A stretch of DNA of 6,482 nt from an uncultured Armatimonadota bacterium. GTDB taxonomy: Bacteria > Armatimonadota > Armatimonadia > Armatimonadales > Armatimonadaceae. Below the pieces are notes generated by a model that was given only the letters and a program-made list of their open reading frames with translations, was not told the DNA's origin and searched no databases. How positions within the stretch are numbered: position 1 is the stretch's first letter; the number at the start of each line of letters is the position of its first letter. The translations under genes were made by a program, and so were the position numbers. The stretch lies in contig CAIYBQ010000068.1 in the NCBI GenBank assembly GCA_903924445.1, positions 1-6,482 on the forward strand. Direction: 5' to 3'. This document shows positions 1 to 4,315 of this stretch, in pieces.

Positions 1-717
1 AGCGGACACAGCGTTGGTAATCTGTTCCTCGCTGCGATGGCGAGTGTGGCCGGCGATTTCGAAGCGGCCGTTCAGGCAACATCAAAAATCCTCCGCATCA
101 GCGGTACAGTCGTGCCCTCGACGGTTGAGCCCGTGTCGCTTGTTGGTCATATGGTGGATGGGAGTGAACTCACCGGGGAAACCCGTATTGCCAGCAGTCC
201 GATCGCAATCAAGTCGATCAGTTTGTGCCCTGAAGCGCCAAGGGCCGTCGTACGGGCTCTCGAAGCCGTTCGCACCGCAGATATCATCGTTCTTGGCCCT
301 GGATCACTCTATACAAGTGTTATTCCGCATTTGCTCATTCCTGAGCTTGCGCGGGCGATTGCTGCATCCGATGCTCCGCGATGTTATGTCTGTAACATCA
401 TGACCCAGCCTGGGGAAACGGATGGCTACACAGCAAGCCAACACATCACGGCACTACAGGGACATGCGCGGCAGTGTATTGGCAAGGATGCAAAGGTGGT
501 CGATACGATTATCGTCAACGATGTGCTGCCTGGGAAATCTGCGCTCGGTAAGTATAAGGAAACGGGTGCTGTACCAGTAGACGTAGATTTTGGACCGCTG
601 CGCCAGCTAGGCATTGAGATCATTCGTGCGAATGTAATCTCCGATACCGGAATCATCAGGCATGATCCTGCACGACTAGCGAGAACCATTGTTGAACTTA
701 CGCAGCGGGGGCGCTAG
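1..717 (+). CDS. yvcK: YvcK/CofD-like gluconeogenesis factor, C-terminal part (5' end outside window)
   Basis: The frame is open from base 1 and gives 238 residues before the TAG stop. The first visible residues (SGHSVGNLFLAAM) match the conserved GHxxGNLFL stretch of YvcK proteins. Further family hallmarks follow: a VVPST segment, ADIIVLGPGSLYTSVIPHLL (residues ~93-112), CNIMTQPGETDGY (~130-142) and NDVLPGKSALGKY. YvcK proteins are usually about 310-330 residues, so roughly 80-100 N-terminal residues lie upstream. An internal ATG at 37 is not the real start, because conserved sequence precedes it. In Bacillus subtilis, YvcK is a cytoplasmic protein that binds UDP-GlcNAc and is needed for normal cell shape and growth on gluconeogenic carbon sources. 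It is structurally related to CofD (2-phospho-L-lactate transferase) but is not known to perform that reaction. It commonly sits beside rapZ and whiA; here the downstream neighbour is instead a metallophosphoesterase 10 nt away. The family assignment is firm. The physiological role here is by analogy. Confidence 0.93.
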   Translation, partial: SGHSVGNLFLAAMASVAGDFEAAVQATSKILRISGTVVPSTVEPVSLVGHMVDGSELTGETRIASSPIAIKSISLCPEAPRAVVRALEAVRTADIIVLGPGSLYTSVIPHLLIPELARAIAASDAPRCYVCNIMTQPGETDGYTASQHITALQGHARQCIGKDAKVVDTIIVNDVLPGKSALGKYKETGAVPVDVDFGPLRQLGIEIIRANVISDTGIIRHDPARLARTIVELTQRGR

Positions 718-727
718 TTAGCCCATT

Positions 728-1606
728 ATGGCAAGTGACACGCCGCAAGCTTTCCGTAAGCAGCTTGGTCGACGAAAAGTCCTTTCGTTGTTTGCGGGTG
801 TTGGAGCAATATCCACCGCTGGAGTTGCATTACGTGCTGCTTTTGTTCCTAAGCAAGTTGGTGTGACGGAGCTACGTGTCGGTTTACCTGGTTTGCCTGT
901 TAGTGCGGATGGCTTGCGCGTTGCGTTCCTGACAGACTTGCATTACGGGCCTGACACACCAACCGAAACGATTATCAATGCGATTGCACTAGCTCAGAGA
1001 GCGGCACCTGACCTCATCCTGCTTGGTGGCGATTACATTCAATGGTCAATGGATCACCTCAGCGGAGTGCTACCTATTCTGGCTACACTGCATGCACCGC
1101 TGGGAGTTTTTGGAGTTCTTGGGAACCACGATTACTATATGCCGGATCTCCTGGCAGAGCGGATGCGGCAGGAAGCCGGAATACGGTTCCTCCGTAATGC
1201 TGGCTTAGACCTTCAAAATGGTCTGTTTATCTGTGGCATCGATGACACATGGCGTGGTCGCTTTGATTCCACTGCAGCCGAAGCAAACCGTCCAAAGGGG
1301 ACTGGGATGATTGCACTTTCCCACAATCCTGTTGGCATCAATCTCTTTCGAAATGCGAATGCATTTGTGATGTCCGGGCATACGCATGGAGGGCAGGTGC
1401 TGGTGCCTGGAGTTTCGCCGCACCGTGCACCTGGTCTTGGAGACTTTCCAGTTCTTCAGGGTTGGTACAGGATTCAGGGAACGGCTGGATTTGTGTCCCG
1501 CGGGGTTGGGCAGACGATGTTACCCATACGCATCAACTGCCCACCCGAAGTCGTCATCGCGACGCTTGTCGGTTTACCTGCCGGAGATCGGTGCCAGGCG
1601 GTCTAA
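728..1606 (+). CDS. Tat-exported calcineurin-like metallophosphoesterase (YkuE type)
   Basis: This 292-residue protein carries the full calcineurin-like phosphoesterase motif set: DLH (D70, H72), GGD (D102), GNHD (N133, H134), SHNP (H199) and GHTHGGQ (H218, H220). These residues bind two metal ions and catalyse phosphoester hydrolysis. The N-terminus has a twin-arginine pair in GRRKVLSLF (R15-R16) followed by a hydrophobic stretch to about residue 35. That looks like a Tat signal and resembles B. subtilis YkuE, a Tat-dependent wall-associated phosphoesterase. The related enzyme LpxG acts on UDP-2,3-diacylglucosamine; the substrate here cannot be read from the sequence. The ATG at 728 is chosen because the frame is closed by a stop at 719-721 and this start retains the RR motif. 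No clear Shine-Dalgarno sequence precedes it, so translation may depend on coupling to yvcK, whose stop is 10 nt upstream. The 3' end overlaps the convergent DUF922 gene by 33 bp. Confidence 0.92.
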   Translation: MASDTPQAFRKQLGRRKVLSLFAGVGAISTAGVALRAAFVPKQVGVTELRVGLPGLPVSADGLRVAFLTDLHYGPDTPTETIINAIALAQRAAPDLILLGGDYIQWSMDHLSGVLPILATLHAPLGVFGVLGNHDYYMPDLLAERMRQEAGIRFLRNAGLDLQNGLFICGIDDTWRGRFDSTAAEANRPKGTGMIALSHNPVGINLFRNANAFVMSGHTHGGQVLVPGVSPHRAPGLGDFPVLQGWYRIQGTAGFVSRGVGQTMLPIRINCPPEVVIATLVGLPAGDRCQAV

Positions 1607-2230
1607 GTCCTGTTGGATACGCTGGTTCCAATCCTGCTGTGCACGGCGGTTACGTGAGTGGTTGGACTCTTTGTCGTAGCGTTCCTGCTGCCGCTTTACA
1701 TCGTCGATGAAAGAGGTGACGAGAGGGTTCATGATGTTCTGAACCTTTGACTTTATCTCGGCATCACTGCTGCCTTTGATATCGCCACGTATCTGCATTA
1801 TTTGGTCACGCAGCATCCGGGCACCAACTTCACAAAGGTCAAAGTGCCGTTGTTCATGCTCAAGCAGAAAGGTGTTGTCGCTGCGAACATCCGGTTTACG
1901 CCAAGATCCCGCTGGATCGAACCATGCTCCAATGCGTACATCGGAGATGAATCCCGTGAACTGGCTTCCGCGGCTCATCCAGCCCCACTTATAGGTGGCG
2001 TGGAGGACGGCACTCGTTTGTGCGGATGCACCAGACGCGACATTACGAGGCTCAAAGTCCGCCCATGAGAGCCGGCGGTACCCGACGAGGCCACTGCGGG
2101 GAGGATCACCGGGCTTTACGGATGGTGTTTGAATCCAGAGCATATGCAAGTATTGTCGGGTACCGGGACAATAATCAGCAACACGAATACATAAAAAAAA
2201 GCCGGTGGTGCCAACGGCACCACCGGCCAT
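1574..2230 (-). CDS. DUF922 family protein, putative Zn-dependent protease; start uncertain (2230 or 2143)
   Basis: Numbering is from the start at 2230 (218 residues). The body matches DUF922, a family of predicted secreted Zn-dependent proteases. It contains YRRLSWADFEP (51-61), DPAGSW (105-110), LLEHEQRHFDLCE (122-134) with an HExxH-type metal motif at H125-E126-H129, and YDKESNH (185-191), whose histidine is a candidate third ligand. A Q-rich tail with a conserved-looking tryptophan (W201) follows. Nothing is known of its substrate. The start is doubtful. ATG 2230 has AGGAGG only 3 nt upstream, but the ATG and the first codons form the groEL terminator stem. ATG 2143 (189 residues) keeps the whole domain but has no Shine-Dalgarno sequence. 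Neither start gives a signal peptide, although one would be expected; a hydrophobic stretch in another frame at 2184-2116 could be the missing one. It lies immediately downstream of groEL on the same strand. Family call fairly sure, protease activity inferred. Confidence 0.8.
   Translation of the reverse strand: MAGGAVGTTGFFLCIRVADYCPGTRQYLHMLWIQTPSVKPGDPPRSGLVGYRRLSWADFEPRNVASGASAQTSAVLHATYKWGWMSRGSQFTGFISDVRIGAWFDPAGSWRKPDVRSDNTFLLEHEQRHFDLCEVGARMLRDQIMQIRGDIKGSSDAEIKSKVQNIMNPLVTSFIDDVKRQQERYDKESNHSRNRRAQQDWNQRIQQDLDRLAPISGR
2193..2227 (-). terminator. Rho-independent terminator of the groES-groEL operon
   Basis: On the minus strand a perfect 12-bp stem (GCCGGTGGTGCC at 2227-2216 pairing with GGCACCACCGGC at 2212-2201) encloses a 3-nt GTT loop. 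It is followed at once by eight T residues (2200-2193). It begins 27 nt after the groEL stop codon, the expected place for the operon end. A GC-rich perfect stem with an uninterrupted T tract is as clear as intrinsic terminators get. Oddly, the stem also encodes codons 2-10 of the longest possible DUF922 frame. Confidence 0.93.
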
Positions 2231-2232
2231 TT

Positions 2233-2246
2233 ACCTCCTAGGAGGT
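2233..2246. repeat. 14-bp perfect palindrome containing AGGAGG on both strands
   Basis: ACCTCCTAGGAGGT is its own reverse complement and lies between the groEL stop and the terminator. Read on the minus strand it places AGGAGG 3 nt before the ATG at 2230. Overlapping it is a second near-palindrome, AGGTTTTAAACCT (2243-2255), and CTAGG/CCTAG arms at 2238-2242 and 2253-2257. No binding protein is recognised. It may simply be the ribosome binding site of the DUF922 gene within a chance palindrome. Confidence 0.6.
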
Positions 2247-2253
2247 TTTAAAC

Positions 2254-3882
2254 CTAGTACTCATCATGGTGGTGATGATCACCACCGCCAGCTGCTGCCT
2301 TCTTCTCTGGCTTTTCAGCAACGAGGGACTCTGTGGTCAGAATCATCGATGCAATGGAAGCTGCATTGGAAAGAGCAAAACGGGTTACCTTGACTGGGTC
2401 GATGACTCCGAAGGCAATCATGTCACCGTACTCTTCGGTAAGAGCATTGTAACCATGTCCGATTGGGAGATCCTTGACCTTGTTGACAACAACTGAGCCT
2501 TCGAGACCAGCATTCTCAGCAATGGTACGAAGTGGTTGCTCGAGTGCACGGCGGACGATAGTAACACCGACCTGCTCATCACTGTTGTCACATTCGACAT
2601 GTGCCAATGCAGGAAGGATGTTGATCAGCGCAACGCCACCACCGGCGACGATACCTTCTTCAACAGCTGCACGCGTTGCAGAAAGAGCATCTTCGTAGCG
2701 GTGCTTCTTTTCCTTGAGCTCAGTTTCCGTAGCTGCTCCAACTTGGATAACCGCAACACCACCCGCGAGCTTCGCGAGGCGCTCCTGCAGCTTTTCCTTG
2801 TCGTAGGAAGAATCCGATGCATCAATTTGCTTACGGATCAGGTCAATACGACCCTTGACTTCAGCACTGGAACCAGCACCTTCGACGAGCGTGGTGTTGT
2901 CCTTGGTGATGACAACCTTCTTGGCAGATCCGAGCATGCTCGCATCGGCGTTCTCAAGCTTGATGCCGAGGTCTTCTGTAATGAACTTGCCGCCGGTCAG
3001 GATGGCAATATCTTCCATCATGGCCTTACGGCGGTCGCCAAAGCCAGGAGCCTTGACCGCAACCACATTCAGAATTCCGCGGATCTTGTTGACCACGAGA
3101 GTCGCGAGTGCTTCGCCTTCGATATCTTCAGAGATAATCAAAAGCGGGCGGCGCATCTGGGAAACTTGCTCCAAAACTGGGATCAGGTCCTGAACGGACG
3201 TGATCTTCTTCTCATAAAGAAGAATAGCTGGATTCTCAAGCACTGCTTCCATACGCTCAGCATCGGTTACAAAGTACGGAGAAATGTAACCCTTGTCGAA
3301 CTGCATACCTTCGACAACATCGAGTGTTGTCTGGGTACCCTTGGATTCTTCGACGGTGATGACGCCATCTTTGCCAACCTTGTCAAGTGCTTCGGCGATA
3401 AGCTGGCCGATTTCCTTGTCATTGTTTCCAGAGATTGCGGCTACCTGAGCAACCATGTCTGCATCAGAGACAGCGATCGCATTTGCACGCAACGCTTCGA
3501 CTGCTGCGGTGACCGCTTTGTCGATTCCGCGCTTTACGCTCAATGGAGCGCCGCCAGCTGCAACGTAACGAAGTCCTTCGTTGACAATTGCCTGTGCAAG
3601 AACGGTCGCGGTCGTGGTTCCATCACCAGCGATGTCGTTGGTCTTGGATGCTACTTCGCGAACGAGCTGTGCGCCCATGTTCTCGAACTTGTCTTCAAGT
3701 TCAATTTCTTTTGCAACGGTAACACCATCTTTGGTGATCGTAGGGGAACCCCACTTCTTTTCGATGACGACGTTGCGTCCACGAGGGCCAAGTGTAACCT
3801 TAACTGCATTTGCGACGGCATTCGCACCGCGCTCGAGTGCGCGACGGGCTGCTTCGTCAAATAAAAGCTCTTTTGCTGCCAT
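2254..3882 (-). CDS. groEL: 60-kDa chaperonin GroEL
   Basis: This full-length chaperonin has 542 residues, close to the 548 of E. coli GroEL. It forms the double-ring ATP-driven folding chamber in the cytoplasm with GroES as its lid. Visible landmarks are LGPRGRNV (31-38) and TKDGVTVAKEIEL (50-62) in the nucleotide pocket, GDGTTTATVLA (86-96) with D87 at the position needed for ATPase activity, D398 in RYEDALSATR, and the cpn60 signature AAVEEGIVAGGG (405-416). The apical region around 190-375 is intact. ATG 3882 is preceded by AAAGGG with 10-nt spacing, and the groES stop lies only 6 nt upstream, so the two genes are cotranscribed and probably translationally coupled. The unusual part is the C-terminus. 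Instead of the flexible GGM-repeat tail seen in E. coli it ends AAAGGGDHHHHDEY, a short histidine cluster. His-rich tails are known from mycobacterial GroEL1, but the rest of this protein looks like a normal housekeeping GroEL and it is paired with groES. Confidence 0.99.
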   Translation of the reverse strand: MAAKELLFDEAARRALERGANAVANAVKVTLGPRGRNVVIEKKWGSPTITKDGVTVAKEIELEDKFENMGAQLVREVASKTNDIAGDGTTTATVLAQAIVNEGLRYVAAGGAPLSVKRGIDKAVTAAVEALRANAIAVSDADMVAQVAAISGNNDKEIGQLIAEALDKVGKDGVITVEESKGTQTTLDVVEGMQFDKGYISPYFVTDAERMEAVLENPAILLYEKKITSVQDLIPVLEQVSQMRRPLLIISEDIEGEALATLVVNKIRGILNVVAVKAPGFGDRRKAMMEDIAILTGGKFITEDLGIKLENADASMLGSAKKVVITKDNTTLVEGAGSSAEVKGRIDLIRKQIDASDSSYDKEKLQERLAKLAGGVAVIQVGAATETELKEKKHRYEDALSATRAAVEEGIVAGGGVALINILPALAHVECDNSDEQVGVTIVRRALEQPLRTIAENAGLEGSVVVNKVKDLPIGHGYNALTEEYGDMIAFGVIDPVKVTRFALSNAASIASMILTTESLVAEKPEKKAAAGGGDHHHHDEY

Positions 3883-3888
3883 GTGTGA

Positions 3889-4176
3889 TTAACCCTTTAC
3901 TGCGTAAATTTGATCTTCATCAAGAATCATGACGGTGTCGCCATCAAGCTTGAACTCGGTTCCACCATACTTCGAGTAGATAACAACATCGCCAACGGAC
4001 ACATTGAGTGCATTCCGCTCGCCGTTATCAAGGATACGGCCCTGACCGACTGCAATGACAGTGCCTTCCTGAGGCTTTGACTTTGCTGAATCCGGGAGGA
4101 AAATGCCACCTGCAGAACGCTCTTCCGCGTCAGATGGCTTAACGACAACCTTGTCACCAAGGGGACGTAGGGTCAT
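3889..4176 (-). CDS. groES: 10-kDa co-chaperonin GroES
   Basis: This 95-residue protein has the usual co-chaperonin length. It starts MTLRPLGDKVVVK, and residues ~17-33 (EERSAGGIFLPDSAKSK) form the mobile loop, whose hydrophobic IFL tripeptide contacts the GroEL apical domain (IVL in E. coli). The conserved GDVVIYSKYGGTE and the DEDQIYAV ending are present. Seven subunits normally cap the GroEL ring in an ATP-dependent way. The start at 4176 is supported by AAAGGAG 9 nt upstream. It is the first gene of the operon and lies downstream of a promoter and CIRCE-like operator; groEL follows after 6 nt. Confidence 0.98.
   Translation of the reverse strand: MTLRPLGDKVVVKPSDAEERSAGGIFLPDSAKSKPQEGTVIAVGQGRILDNGERNALNVSVGDVVIYSKYGGTEFKLDGDTVMILDEDQIYAVKG
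3893..3898 (-). promoter_or_regulatory. groEL ribosome binding site inside the end of groES
   Basis: AAAGGG on the minus strand lies in the last groES codons, 10 nt before the groEL ATG. The spacing is slightly long. With the 6-nt intergenic gap it suggests that groEL translation is coupled to groES termination. Confidence 0.6.
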
Positions 4177-4185
4177 ATTGGTGCT

Positions 4186-4192
4186 CTCCTTT
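4186..4192 (-). promoter_or_regulatory. groES Shine-Dalgarno sequence
   Basis: AAAGGAG on the minus strand (extending to AAAGGAGAG) sits 9 nt before the groES ATG. It is a strong consensus ribosome binding site that fixes the groES start. Confidence 0.85.
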
Positions 4193-4222
4193 AACTACAA
4201 TTTCACTTCAACCCAACACTGT

Positions 4223-4249
4223 TTGGCAGTCTTGGGGTTTGAGTGCCAA
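4223..4249 (-). promoter_or_regulatory. CIRCE-like operator (HrcA binding site) of groES-groEL
   Basis: On the minus strand TTGGCACTC, a 9-nt spacer and GACTGCCAA form a 27-bp inverted repeat with one mismatched pair. The CIRCE consensus is TTAGCACTC-N9-GAGTGCTAA; by eye 15 of the 18 arm positions agree and the spacer length is exact. It begins about 5 nt after the predicted -10 box, so it covers the transcription start, the usual position for HrcA repression of chaperonin operons. The hrcA gene is not in this window. Confidence 0.88.
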
Positions 4250-4254
4250 TCCCA

Positions 4255-4282
4255 ATTCTACCTATCGCCGCAGGAAAATCAA
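4255..4282 (-). promoter_or_regulatory. Predicted housekeeping-type promoter of groES-groEL
   Basis: On the minus strand a -35 box TTGATT (4282-4277, four of six to TTGACA), a 16-nt spacer and a -10 box TAGAAT (4260-4255, five of six to TATAAT) lie directly before the CIRCE-like repeat. The start site would fall near 4249-4247, giving a leader of about 70 nt. A vegetative sigma-factor promoter combined with CIRCE is the standard HrcA-controlled arrangement. Confidence 0.7.
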
Positions 4283-4296
4283 GATTATTTCTGAAG

Positions 4297-4315
4297 AATC
4301 ATAAGGGGAATGATT
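4297..4315 (-). repeat. Short inverted repeat at the end of the PSD1 gene, possible weak terminator
   Basis: AATCAT and ATGATT arms (6 bp) enclose a 7-nt loop and overlap the stop codon of the upstream PSCyt/PSD1 gene. The stem is AT-rich and no T run follows, so it is at best a weak terminator. No better one is visible between that gene and the groES promoter. Confidence 0.3.

Noticed and set aside
14..403. A 129-codon + strand frame overlapping yvcK
   Set aside because: It sits in another frame of conserved YvcK coding sequence and has no domain-like features of its own.
2143..2184. Promoter for a leaderless DUF922 transcript (TTGCTG, 18 nt, GACAAT, ending just before ATG 2143)
   Set aside because: The boxes match the consensus at only three and four of six positions, which is expected by chance, so I did not list it as a feature.
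2268..2286. Odd palindrome GGTGGTGAT-G-ATCACCACC as a stand-alone hairpin
   Set aside because: It encodes the DHHHH tail of GroEL, so codon choice explains it, and the one-base centre leaves little room for a loop. It is kept only as part of the attenuator-like idea.
2536..3864. A 442-codon open frame on the + strand opposite groEL
   Set aside because: It lies wholly antisense to an unmistakable groEL, and its translation is rich in Cys, Asn and Arg with no recognisable domain. Long antisense frames are common opposite strongly codon-biased groEL genes.
4103..4294. A 63-codon + strand frame across the groES start and the CIRCE region
   Set aside because: It covers groES antisense and the promoter/operator, and its composition is not protein-like.
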